Shown in pieces: positions 14,416 to 21,687 of a DNA stretch of 26,691 nt. Positions within the stretch are counted from its first letter, which is position 1, and every line of letters begins with the position of its first letter. The notes beneath the pieces were generated by a model that was given only the letters and a program-made list of their open reading frames with translations, was not told the DNA's origin and searched no databases. Both the position numbers and the translations under genes were made by a program. This stretch comes from DATBIO01 sp036556965 (GTDB lineage: Bacteria > Acidobacteriota > Vicinamibacteria > Fen-336), in the NCBI GenBank assembly GCA_036556965.1, contig DATBIO010000062.1, positions 1 through 26,691 on the forward strand, in the 5' to 3' direction.

Positions 14416-15422
14416 TCCGAGCACGCCACCTGGGCATGGCCGGACGGTACCTGGCCCACCGTTTCCGCGAGCTGCACCCCTACGACGTCGAGATCAACCT
14501 CATCAACGCCTGCAACCTCAAGTGCGCCTACTGTCGATGCCCCGAGGTCCGCATCGACCTCCTGGACACGCGCCAGTGGCTGGACATCATCGCCGGGCTG
14601 GGCCGGCTGGGCGCCCTGCGCGTGCGCTTCCAGGGGGGCGAGCCCACCCTGCGCAAGGACTTCCGCGAGCTGACGGCGGCGGTCCAGGACGCGGGCGCGG
14701 CCTGCGGCGTGACCACCAACGGCACCATGATCGCGGAGCGCGCGGACCTGCTCGACCACCTCGACGAGGTGGTGGTCAGCCTCGACTCCGCGCGGCCGGA
14801 GGCGCACGACCGCCTGCGCGGGGCGGGCAGCCACGCCAAGGCCGTGCGCGCCATCGAGCGGTCGCGGGCGGCGGGGCGGCGGACCTTCGTGACCGCCGTC
14901 ATCACCAGGGTGAACCTCGACCAGCTCGAGGAGCTCGTGGACTGGTGCGAGGCCCGCGAGCTGCGCGTGCACTGCCAGCCCGTCATCTTCGGCCATCAGT
15001 ACTTCGACGAGGGGGCGCGCGCGGTGGCCCTCTCCGAGGAGGAGCAGCGGGCGGTGCACCTTCGGCTCGCACAGTGGAAGAAGCAGGGGCGGCGCCTCCT
15101 CTTCACCGCCGAGGCCTACGCCCAGGTGGCGGGGTGGGGGGACCACGACGTCCTCAGCACGCCGTGGGACGGCACCTCGCCCTCCCCGTGCATGGCGGGC
15201 AAGTACCACGTGCACTTCGAGGCCAACGGGGACGTCCATCCGTGCGTCCTGCACAAGGCCACCCTCGTCCCGAAGAACGCGGTGCGCGACGGCCTGGAGG
15301 AGGCGCTGCGGCACGTGCAGCAGCACGACTGCGGCGACTGCTTCACCGCCTGCCTGGTGGAGCGCAAGCTCGTCTTCGGCCTGCGCCCGGCGGCCGTCCT
15401 GGAGGCCCTCCGCCGCGACTAG
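14412..15422 (+). CDS. Radical SAM protein with SPASM-like C-terminal cysteines
   Basis: A 336-residue protein with the radical SAM core near the N-terminus: INLINACNLKCAYCRCPE, with Cys34, Cys38 and Cys41 for the 4Fe-4S cluster. RFQGGEPTLRKDF, GVTTNGTMI and VVVSLDSARPEAHDRLRG are the classic MoaA/PqqE-type core strands. The C-terminal part has PCMAGKYHVHFEANGDVHPC and HDCGDCFTAC, resembling SPASM/Twitch auxiliary-cluster regions of enzymes that modify peptides or other large substrates. The start ATG at 14412 has a GGAGG ribosome site 6 nt upstream and overlaps the glycosyltransferase stop by 4 nt, so the two enzymes are made together. No small peptide substrate gene is seen nearby. The product is unknown. 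Confidence 0.92.
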   Translation: MIRARHLGMAGRYLAHRFRELHPYDVEINLINACNLKCAYCRCPEVRIDLLDTRQWLDIIAGLGRLGALRVRFQGGEPTLRKDFRELTAAVQDAGAACGVTTNGTMIAERADLLDHLDEVVVSLDSARPEAHDRLRGAGSHAKAVRAIERSRAAGRRTFVTAVITRVNLDQLEELVDWCEARELRVHCQPVIFGHQYFDEGARAVALSEEEQRAVHLRLAQWKKQGRRLLFTAEAYAQVAGWGDHDVLSTPWDGTSPSPCMAGKYHVHFEANGDVHPCVLHKATLVPKNAVRDGLEEALRHVQQHDCGDCFTACLVERKLVFGLRPAAVLEALRRD

Positions 15423-15434
15423 CGGGAGGGCCGG

Positions 15435-17624
15435 TCAGAAGGTGACGGTGGCGGTGAGGGAAGCGGAGCGCCCGGGAGCCAGGGTGGCCCGCGCGTCCGG
15501 GCTCACCAGGTGGGCCTCGTCGAACAGGTTCCGCACGAGCAGGCGCAGCTCCAGGCGGTCCTGGGCGAAGCGCCACCCGCCGGCCAGGTCCACGAGCTGG
15601 TAGGCGTCGCGCGCCTGCTCCGTGGGGCCCGGCCGGTCGTCCTCCGCGTAGACGGCACCGCGCGCCTGCACGAACCCGCGGCCGAACTCGCGCGTCAGGC
15701 GCAGCGTCGCGGTGGGCGGGGGAACGTCGTCCAGGAACGCCGCGTCGTCGAGGGCGTCGCCTTCCTCGAGGTGGCCGGCGAGCTCCAGGCTCAGGCGCGC
15801 GGGCAGCATGGCCTGCACCTCGAGCTCCATCCCGCGCAGGCGGGCCTCCCCGCGGTTGCGGAAGAAGAAGAAGTCCGTCTCCGTCTGATACCGCTCGATG
15901 AGGTCGTCGATCCGGTAGTGGTAGCCGTAGGCGGCGGCGCGCCACCCGCTGCCCGTGTAGCGGAGGGCGAGGTCGAACTGCATGCTCGTCTCGGACTGGA
16001 GCCCGGGCAGGCCGGTGATGAACCCGCGGCCGGTGGGGCCGCGGAAGTAGCGGTCGGAGAGGACGGGATCGCGGAACCCGCGCGCGGCCTGCGCCGTGAC
16101 GCTGAACCCCCCGAAGGGGCCGGCCGTCACGGAGGCGTATCCGGAGACGGCGCCGTTGGAGGAGTCGCGGTCGCCGAAGTAGCCACCCCGGTTGCGCGTG
16201 GTGACGCGGTCCCCGCGCAGGCCGCCGGCCAGGCTCAGCTGCCGGCCCACGCGCCCCTGCAGGGTGGCGAAGACCCCGGCGTCCGTGCGCCGCGCGTCCT
16301 GCACGGAGACGTTGACCGTGGTCCCGCTCGGTTCCCCCGCGGCGTCGTAGAAGAGGCCGACGTCGAGTGCCTCGAGGTCGAAGCGCCCGTTGACCTCGGC
16401 CCCCAGGTGCAGGCGCGCCCCGCCCACCGGCCGCTCGGCGAAGGTCCGCACGTGGTAGTCGGAGGCGGAGACGTCGGCGCGCTCGCCGCTGCGCGGTCGC
16501 TCCGCGGTGGCGAAGCGGTCCTGGTCCGTGACCAGGGCGTACCGTCCCAGGAACGCGCTCCCGCCCAGGCGGCTGAAGCCGCCCACCGACAGCGCCTCGT
16601 AGGAGGCGACCAGGCGGTGGGAGTCCTCGCTCGGGTAGAAGAAGCGCACCGTGCCCGAGTTGTCGCGCGGCCGCCCGATGTCCCGCCCGAAATCGCTCTG
16701 CCAGGACACGCTGAGCAGGCCGCGGCCGATGCCGTGGTCGAGGCGGGCGCGGCCTCCGAAGTCGCGCGCCCCGGAGTTGAAGACCTCGCCCTCCGGGCTG
16801 TCGTAGTCGTCGAAGCTCCGGTAGTGTCCCTGGAGCAGGATGCCCCCGCTGTCCGTGCCCCGCGTGAGCTCGAGGGCGGCGCGCTGCTCGGGCACGCCCG
16901 CCCCCAGCGTGCCGGAGAACCGGCCGCCGTAGCCGGAGCCGGGCACGGCGCGGCGCGTGCGCGCGTTGATGACGCCGCCGAAGGCGTCCGAGCCGTAGGC
17001 CACGAAGCCCGGGCCGCGGGCCACCTCCACCGCCTCCAGCACGGCGGGATCGAGGAAGGTGGCGCTGGGGCCCACGCGGCGCTCGGCGCTGACGCGCGCG
17101 CCGTCCACGACCAGGAGCGTGCGGCCCTTGGCCAGGCCGCGCACCGCGGGCACCGCGGCCTGCCCCTCCGAGACCGCGGACACCCCCGCCACGCTCTCCA
17201 GGGCCTGGGTGAGGTGCGCGGGCATGCGGACCTCCACCTCGCGGCCGGTGAGCAGGGTGGTCCCCGCCGCGGGCGCGGCATCGATGTGGGGGGCGAGGCC
17301 GGCGGTGACGGTGATGGCCTCCTCCACCGCGGCCGCGATCTCCAGGTGCACCGGGCCCGCGTCGGGCAGGGCCTCCACGAGGAGAGGGCGCCCGAAGCGG
17401 CCGCCGGGCAGCGCCACCAGCACCTCGAAGGGCGGGGTGAGGTCCGGCGTCCACGACGCGCGGCCCGCGTCGTCCGTACGGACGGTACCCGGCCGGCCGA
17501 CGATCGACACCTCGGCGCGGGCCACCGGCGAGCCGTCGGCGTGCACGAAGACCAGCTCCGTGGCCGCCGCGGGCGCACCCAGCGCGACGACGGCGGCGGC
17601 GAGGAGAGCGCGCCGGGGAGGCAT
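15435..17624 (-). CDS. TonB-dependent outer-membrane receptor
   Basis: A 729-residue receptor. A Sec signal peptide (MPPRRALLAAAVVALGAPAAAT) is followed by a carboxypeptidase-regulatory-like beta-sandwich (about residues 22-100: VFVHADGSPVARAEVSIVGR, then LVALPGGRFG), a TonB-box-like EEAITVTAG, and the plug domain (ALESVAGVSAVSEGQAAVPAVRG, TLLVVDGARV, EVARGPGFVAYGSDAFGGVI). The rest is a 22-strand barrel pattern ending in LTATVTF with the terminal Phe required for outer-membrane assembly. Plug and barrel resemble BtuB/FepA-type receptors, but the ligand cannot be told; no transporter, siderophore or B12 gene is adjacent. The ATG at 17624 is 8 nt after a TAAGAT -10 box. Convergent with the radical SAM gene, divergent from the CBS gene. 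Confidence 0.95.
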   Translation of the reverse strand: MPPRRALLAAAVVALGAPAAATELVFVHADGSPVARAEVSIVGRPGTVRTDDAGRASWTPDLTPPFEVLVALPGGRFGRPLLVEALPDAGPVHLEIAAAVEEAITVTAGLAPHIDAAPAAGTTLLTGREVEVRMPAHLTQALESVAGVSAVSEGQAAVPAVRGLAKGRTLLVVDGARVSAERRVGPSATFLDPAVLEAVEVARGPGFVAYGSDAFGGVINARTRRAVPGSGYGGRFSGTLGAGVPEQRAALELTRGTDSGGILLQGHYRSFDDYDSPEGEVFNSGARDFGGRARLDHGIGRGLLSVSWQSDFGRDIGRPRDNSGTVRFFYPSEDSHRLVASYEALSVGGFSRLGGSAFLGRYALVTDQDRFATAERPRSGERADVSASDYHVRTFAERPVGGARLHLGAEVNGRFDLEALDVGLFYDAAGEPSGTTVNVSVQDARRTDAGVFATLQGRVGRQLSLAGGLRGDRVTTRNRGGYFGDRDSSNGAVSGYASVTAGPFGGFSVTAQAARGFRDPVLSDRYFRGPTGRGFITGLPGLQSETSMQFDLALRYTGSGWRAAAYGYHYRIDDLIERYQTETDFFFFRNRGEARLRGMELEVQAMLPARLSLELAGHLEEGDALDDAAFLDDVPPPTATLRLTREFGRGFVQARGAVYAEDDRPGPTEQARDAYQLVDLAGGWRFAQDRLELRLLVRNLFDEAHLVSPDARATLAPGRSASLTATVTF

Positions 17625-17632
17625 GACGCGCG

Positions 17633-17638
17633 ATCTTA
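17633..17638 (-). promoter_or_regulatory. -10 box of the TonB-dependent receptor
   Basis: Minus-strand TAAGAT, 8 nt before the ATG at 17624, implying a leaderless transcript. The -35 region is poor. A CGGCCGG-N4-CCGGCCG inverted repeat at 17662-17679 lies just upstream of the expected -35 position and could be an operator. Confidence 0.45.
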
Positions 17639-17698
17639 CGCCGGCCGCCCGCGCCTCGCGACGGCCGGGCCTCCGGCCGAGGGGCGGCGTCCGGCGCG

Positions 17699-17728
17699 TT
17701 GAACCCGGGCCCGCGCGGGCGCTAACAT
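17699..17728 (+). promoter_or_regulatory. Promoter of the CBS-domain gene
   Basis: TTGAAC (17699-17704), an 18-nt spacer and TAACAT (17723-17728). The transcript has a leader with a strong GAGGAGG ribosome site (17744-17750), 7 nt before the ATG. Confidence 0.55.
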
Positions 17729-17757
17729 CGTGCCGTTCCCGAAGAGGAGGCGCGTCC

Positions 17758-18207
17758 ATGAACCTCGTGGACACGGCGGCCGTCGTGCTGCGGCGCAAGG
17801 GGGGCGAGGTGTACTCGCTGCCTTCCCAGGCCTCGGTCTACGAGGCCATCGAGCTGATGGCCGAGAAGGGCGTCGGTGCCCTGCTCGTCATCGACGGAGG
17901 AAGGCTCGTGGGCGTGATCTCCGAGCGCGACTACGCGCGCAAGGTGATCCTCAAGGGCCGCTCCTCGAAGGACACGCGGGTGGGCGAGATCATGACCGCG
18001 CCCGTGGTCTCCGTGGACTCGCGGCGCCTGGTCCAGGAGTGCATGCAGGTGATGACCGAGCGGCGCATCCGCCACCTCCCCGTGCTGGACGGCGACGCCG
18101 TGGTCGGGGTGCTCTCCATCGGCGACCTGGTGAAATGGATCATCTCCAGCCAGGAGCAGACGATCGACGAGCTGGAGAGGTACATCGCGGGCAAGTACCC
18201 GGGCTAG
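17758..18207 (+). CDS. Stand-alone tandem CBS-domain protein
   Basis: A 149-residue cytosolic protein made of two CBS domains. The first (about residues 10-72) contains VYEAIELMAEKGVGALLVI and LVGVISERDYARKVILKGRSS. The second (about 78-135) contains VGEIMTAPVVSVDSRRLVQECMQVM, then RRIRHLPVLDGDAVVGVLSI and GDLVKWIIS. The pair forms a Bateman module that binds adenine nucleotides in the cleft; the GVISERDY and GVLSIGDL segments carry the usual ribose-contacting acidic residues. A short helical tail follows (EQTIDELERYIAGKYPG). Stand-alone modules of this type are often energy sensors or regulators, but no effector is adjacent. It has its own promoter and ends convergently with the zinc-ribbon gene. 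Confidence 0.95.
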   Translation: MNLVDTAAVVLRRKGGEVYSLPSQASVYEAIELMAEKGVGALLVIDGGRLVGVISERDYARKVILKGRSSKDTRVGEIMTAPVVSVDSRRLVQECMQVMTERRIRHLPVLDGDAVVGVLSIGDLVKWIISSQEQTIDELERYIAGKYPG

Positions 18208-18262
18208 CCGGCGGCCGCCGCGTCCGGGGCGTCCCCCCCGGCGCCGGCCGGGAGGGTGAGAG

Positions 18263-18283
18263 GCGGGGGCCCCCCGGCCCCGC
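18263..18283. terminator. GC-rich stem-loop between convergent genes
   Basis: GCGGGGGCC (18263-18271), a short C loop and GGCCCCGC (18276-18283), with one bulged base. It lies immediately before the minus-strand stop at 18285 and 55 nt after the CBS stop, so it may terminate either transcript. No T-tract is present. Confidence 0.4.
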
Positions 18284-18284
18284 G

Positions 18285-19346
18285 TCAGTCGGCCAGCAGG
18301 AAGAGCGCCAGCACGATCAGCGCGCCCAGGACCAGCAGCGCCACCTTCCAGGGGCTGATGGGCGCGTCGCCGGCGATGACGCCCGTGCTGCCGTTCACCA
18401 CCACCTGGAAGCGCCGGGGGCCGTACGAGTAGTGCAGCAGCCAGACCGGCAGCAGGACGTGCTTGAAGGTGCGGCGCGTCAGCTGCACGGCCATGTCCAG
18501 GCTGCGGTGCGTGTCGCCGGGAATCTGCTGGATGCACAGCTGGCGCAGCCGGGCGTTCATGGCCTCCTGCGCGCGCTGCGCGGCCTCCGCCAGCACGAAC
18601 TGGTAGTGCTCCACCACGAAGCCGGAGAGGTAGGCGGTGTCGTAGGGGGCGAGGTCGGCCGTGGGAAAGGGCTCGATGCCCTTGAGCAGCCCGGCCTGCA
18701 CGCCGCGGGTGGCCGGCACCAGCTCGTCGTCGAAGGCGTGCTCGAAGGCGCCGCCGGCCTTCTGCCAGCGCACGCGGGGCACCCGCCGGCGGTTGACGGT
18801 GACGTAGGTGGTGAAGCCGGCTTCCGCCGTCCAGCTCACGGCGGCGTGGGCGTCGAACGTCCAGTAGGGGACGTAGACCCCGTGCACGGTGTCCACCAGC
18901 CCGCGCCGCTTGAGGGCGCCGGGGGCCAGCCAGTGGCTGCCGAACCAGCGCCGCATGCTCTCCCGCACCTGGCTCTCGGAGACGCGGAAGGGCAGCAGGC
19001 TCTGCGGCCGGACGGGGGCCTTGATCTCCTGGTAGCCGACCAGGGCGGGCGAGCCGCAGAACTCGCAGTTCTGGCCCACCCGCCCGGGGTCGAAGACGGA
19101 GATGGCCTTGCAGCTCTGGCACTGGACGCTGCGCTTCTCCGCCTGCCAGCCGCGCTGCTCGTCGGGCAGCTCGCGCAGCGCCCGCACCAGGTCCAGCTCC
19201 TCCGCGCGGCCGGTGGCGGCGTCCACCCGGTACGGCGCCTCCGTGCCGCAGAAGCCGCACACGAGCATCTGGCGCGCGGGGTGCCAGGTGGCCTGCGCGC
19301 CGCAGGCGACGCAGTCGTGCTTCTCGAGGGCGGCGACCTCGGCCAT
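18285..19346 (-). CDS. Double zinc-ribbon, C-terminally membrane-anchored protein (YdjG-like)
   Basis: A 353-residue protein. Two CxxC...CxxC ribbons open it: Cys12/Cys15/Cys30/Cys33 (CVACG, CGFCG) and Cys76/Cys79/Cys94/Cys97 (CQSCK, CEFCG). The central part (about residues 105-310) has KAPVRPQSLLPFRVSESQ, VYVPYWTFDAHAAVSW and LLPVWLLHYSYGPRRFQVVV, a pattern found in TFIIB-type zinc-ribbon membrane proteins. One C-terminal helix (WKVALLVLGALIVLALFLL) makes it tail-anchored, with the ribbons in the cytoplasm. It lies 17 nt after the SPFH gene and is co-transcribed with it. The pairing recalls B. subtilis YdjG/YdjI, membrane-stress proteins that act with PspA; no pspA is present here. Functional link inferred. 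Confidence 0.85.
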   Translation of the reverse strand: MAEVAALEKHDCVACGAQATWHPARQMLVCGFCGTEAPYRVDAATGRAEELDLVRALRELPDEQRGWQAEKRSVQCQSCKAISVFDPGRVGQNCEFCGSPALVGYQEIKAPVRPQSLLPFRVSESQVRESMRRWFGSHWLAPGALKRRGLVDTVHGVYVPYWTFDAHAAVSWTAEAGFTTYVTVNRRRVPRVRWQKAGGAFEHAFDDELVPATRGVQAGLLKGIEPFPTADLAPYDTAYLSGFVVEHYQFVLAEAAQRAQEAMNARLRQLCIQQIPGDTHRSLDMAVQLTRRTFKHVLLPVWLLHYSYGPRRFQVVVNGSTGVIAGDAPISPWKVALLVLGALIVLALFLLAD

Positions 19347-19363
19347 GCCGCGGGCGCCCGGGC

Positions 19364-20407
19364 TCAGCTCGCCAGGTAGGCGTCGACGGCGGCGCGCGGG
19401 ATGCGGTACTGGCTGCCGATCTTCTTGGCCTTGAGCTCGCCGGACTCGATGATGGCCATCACGTCCTGCTCGGAGACGCCCAGCCGCTTGGCCACCTCGG
19501 CGGGGCTGACGAGGTCGGGCCCCGCTCCGGCCCCCGTCGCCGGCGCCCCCGGGGGGCCCACCAGGCCGCCCTGCTGCATCATCTGCTGCGCCATGGCGAA
19601 GCCCACCGCCATCTCGGTGGCGGCGCCGCCGCTGCCCCCGCCCTTCTCCATGCCCTGGGCCATCTGGAACTTGACGTAGTCGTTGAGGTTGCCCACCGCG
19701 GCCATGCTCGCGCGCTTGTCCATGGCCTGCTCGACTTCCGGCGGCACCGACACGTTCTCCACCACGAAGGTCGTGATCTCCAGGCCGTACTTGGCCTGCA
19801 CCGCCGGGTTGATGAGGGGCAGCAGGGCGTCGCCCAGCTCGGAGTAGCGCATGGCCACGTCCAGCACGGGGATCTTCGCCTCGGCCAGGGCCTCGCTGAA
19901 GACGCTGACGATGCGCGAGCGCATGGTGTCGGCGAACTCGTCCAGGCGGAAGTTGTGGTCCGAGCCCGCCACCTCGCGCAGGAACAGGCGGGGCTCCACC
20001 ACCTTGAAGTCGAAGGTGCCGAAGGCGCGCGCGCGCACGATGCCGAGGTCGTCGTCCCGCATCATGACGGGGTTGGCGGTGCCCCACTTGTTGCCCGTGA
20101 ACAGGCGCGTGGTCACGTAGTAGACGTCGGCCTTGAAGGGCGAGTTGAAGGCGTACTTCCAGGACTTCAGCTTGGTCAGCACCGGTATGTTGTCGGTGGT
20201 GAGGGTGTGCTTGCCGGGGCCGAAGGTGTCCCCGAACTCCCCGAGGTAGACGAACTGCACCACCTGGGACTCGCGCACGATGAGCTGCGCGCCGTTCTTG
20301 ATGGCCTTGTCCTCGTCGGGGAAGCGGAAGGACAAGGTGTCACGCGAATCGTCCGTCCACTCGATGACGTCGATCGTCTCGCCCTTGACGAAGTCGAGGA
20401 TGCCCAT
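19364..20407 (-). CDS. SPFH-domain protein (YdjI-like) with C-terminal excisionase-type HTH
   Basis: A 347-residue protein. Residues 1-240 are the SPFH/band-7 core of the YdjI or 'virion core protein' type: FVKGETIDVIEWTDDSRDTL, AQLIVRESQVVQFVYLGEFG, FGPGKHTLTTDNIPVL, FGTFDFKVVEPRLFLREVAG and YGLEITTFVVENVSVPPEVE. A Gly/Met/Gln-rich linker follows (about 250-295). The last 50 residues are not the usual zinc ribbon but a MerR/excisionase-like helix-turn-helix (SPAEVAKRLGVSEQDVMAII, ESGELKAKKIGSQYRIPRAA). The start is ATG at 20407 with a near-perfect AAGGAGG site 8 nt upstream. First gene of an operon with the zinc-ribbon membrane protein. SPFH proteins form membrane-bound oligomers; the role of the HTH is unknown. 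Confidence 0.9.
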   Translation of the reverse strand: MGILDFVKGETIDVIEWTDDSRDTLSFRFPDEDKAIKNGAQLIVRESQVVQFVYLGEFGDTFGPGKHTLTTDNIPVLTKLKSWKYAFNSPFKADVYYVTTRLFTGNKWGTANPVMMRDDDLGIVRARAFGTFDFKVVEPRLFLREVAGSDHNFRLDEFADTMRSRIVSVFSEALAEAKIPVLDVAMRYSELGDALLPLINPAVQAKYGLEITTFVVENVSVPPEVEQAMDKRASMAAVGNLNDYVKFQMAQGMEKGGGSGGAATEMAVGFAMAQQMMQQGGLVGPPGAPATGAGAGPDLVSPAEVAKRLGVSEQDVMAIIESGELKAKKIGSQYRIPRAAVDAYLAS

Positions 20408-20436
20408 GGCGCGCTCCTCCTTGAGCCGGAACGGCT

Positions 20437-20464
20437 ATCTTACGGGCGGCGGCGCGCTCTGCAA
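20437..20464 (-). promoter_or_regulatory. Promoter of the SPFH/zinc-ribbon operon
   Basis: Minus-strand TTGCAG (20464-20459), a 16-nt spacer and TAAGAT (20442-20437). The leader is about 23 nt and holds the AAGGAGG ribosome site (20422-20416). Confidence 0.5.
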
Positions 20465-20474
20465 GGCGCCGTGC

Positions 20475-20480
20475 CAGAAT
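20475..20480 (+). promoter_or_regulatory. -10 box of the threonine-aldolase-like gene
   Basis: CAGAAT, followed by a short leader with a GGAGG ribosome site (20491-20495), 7 nt before the ATG at 20503. The -35 is poor. Divergent from the SPFH promoter. Confidence 0.4.
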
Positions 20481-20502
20481 CGGCGGCGCTGGAGGCGGGA
20501 CG

Positions 20503-21642
20503 ATGAGCGACTTCTCGCGCCGGTCCTTCCTGGGCGCCGCCGCCGCCGCCGCGGGCGCCGCGGCCGGGGCGGGCGCGGCCGAGGAGCCGCGGCCGCGCGT
20601 GCTCCTCCACGGCGACGGCGTGTCCCTGTCCCCCGCCGAGTACGCCGCGCTGCTGGCGCGCCTCGCCCAGGCGCCGGGCATCACCCCGGACGAGTACGGC
20701 CTGGGCGGCTCGGTGGCGGAGCACGAGGCCTGGTTCGCGCGGCTGCTGGGCAAGGAACGCGCGCTGTTCATGCCCACGGGCACGCTGGCCAACCACCTCG
20801 CCCTGCGCGCCCTGGCCGGCGGCCGCGCGCGGGTGGTGGTGCAGGAGGTCAGCCACGTCTACAACGACGCCGGCGATTCGGCCCAGGCCCTCAGCGGCCT
20901 GAGCCTGGTGCCCCTGGCCCCGGAGCAGGCCACCTTCGGCCGCGCCGACGTGGAGCGGGTGCTGGCGCGCACCGCCACCGCCCGGGTGGAGTCCCGCGTG
21001 GCCGCCGTCTCCATCGAGTCGCCGGTGCGCCGCCTGCGCGGGGCGACCTTCGACCAGGGCGAGATGCGCGCCGTCTCCGCGCTCTGCCGCGAGAAGGGGA
21101 TCCGCCTGCACCTCGACGGCGCGCGCCTGTTCGTGGCCTCCGCCTACTCCGGCCTGGCCCCCGCCGACTACGCCGCCCTTTTCGACACCGTCTACGTGTC
21201 GCTCTGGAAGTGCTTCGGCGCGCCGCAGGGCGCCGTACTCGCGGGCCCGGCCTCCGTCCTGGAGGGCCTCCACCATGCGCGGCGCATGTTCGGGGGCGCG
21301 CTGTGGTCCTTCTGGCCCTTCGCCGCGGTGGCGCGCCACTACGCGGAGGGGTACGTGGACCGGCTCCGCCGCGCGGTGGCGGTGTCCGAGGACTTCCTGC
21401 GTGCCGTGGCCTACGCGCCGGCCTTCACCGTGGAGCGCGTGGCCGGGGGCACCAACGTGTTCCGCCTGCGCGCACGCCTGGCCGACGCCGAGGCCTTCCG
21501 CCGCCGCCTGGCCGCGCGCGGCGTGGATCTCGGCCCCGGGACCGCGGGGGCGGAGGGCGTGGTGTTCCCCGTGCAGGTCAACGAGACCTGGAACGGGACC
21601 ACGGGGGCAGCGCTGGCCGAGGCCTTCGCGCGGGCCGTCTAG
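20503..21642 (+). CDS. Tat-exported threonine aldolase/beta-eliminating lyase-like PLP enzyme
   Basis: A 379-residue protein. The N-terminus SRRSFLGAAAAAAGAAAGAGA is a twin-arginine signal. The remainder is a fold-type I PLP enzyme of the threonine aldolase group: FMPTGTLANHLALRALAG near the cofactor phosphate, AVSIESPVRR, the cofactor-ring Asp in LHLDGARLFVAS, and the Schiff-base lysine Lys236 in VYVSLWKCFGAPQGAVLAG. Threonine aldolases split L-threonine or beta-hydroxy amino acids to glycine and an aldehyde. Export is unusual for this family and, if real, means that folded PLP-loaded protein is transported. It is a single-gene unit between the divergent SPFH operon and the next cluster. The true substrate may be a different beta-hydroxy amino acid. 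Confidence 0.88.
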   Translation: MSDFSRRSFLGAAAAAAGAAAGAGAAEEPRPRVLLHGDGVSLSPAEYAALLARLAQAPGITPDEYGLGGSVAEHEAWFARLLGKERALFMPTGTLANHLALRALAGGRARVVVQEVSHVYNDAGDSAQALSGLSLVPLAPEQATFGRADVERVLARTATARVESRVAAVSIESPVRRLRGATFDQGEMRAVSALCREKGIRLHLDGARLFVASAYSGLAPADYAALFDTVYVSLWKCFGAPQGAVLAGPASVLEGLHHARRMFGGALWSFWPFAAVARHYAEGYVDRLRRAVAVSEDFLRAVAYAPAFTVERVAGGTNVFRLRARLADAEAFRRRLAARGVDLGPGTAGAEGVVFPVQVNETWNGTTGAALAEAFARAV

Positions 21643-21673
21643 CCGGCGCTCCATCGTGTCCCGTCGTCCGTGG

Positions 21674-21679
21674 TAGCGT
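21674..21679 (+). promoter_or_regulatory. -10 box of the propeller-dehydrogenase-kinase cluster
   Basis: TAGCGT, 8 nt before the GTG at 21688, implying a leaderless transcript. No clear -35. The box lies within what would be codons 2-4 of a longer version of the gene starting at GTG 21670. Confidence 0.4.
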
Positions 21680-21687
21680 TCCCGCTC

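Noticed and set aside
15510..17702. 730-codon plus-strand frame
   Set aside because: Exact antisense shadow of the TonB-dependent receptor, with no recognisable domain.
19364..20407. Excisionase or phage origin for the SPFH gene because of its HTH and 'virion core' family name
   Set aside because: The SPFH core is complete and chromosomal in type. No phage gene is nearby, and base composition matches the neighbours.
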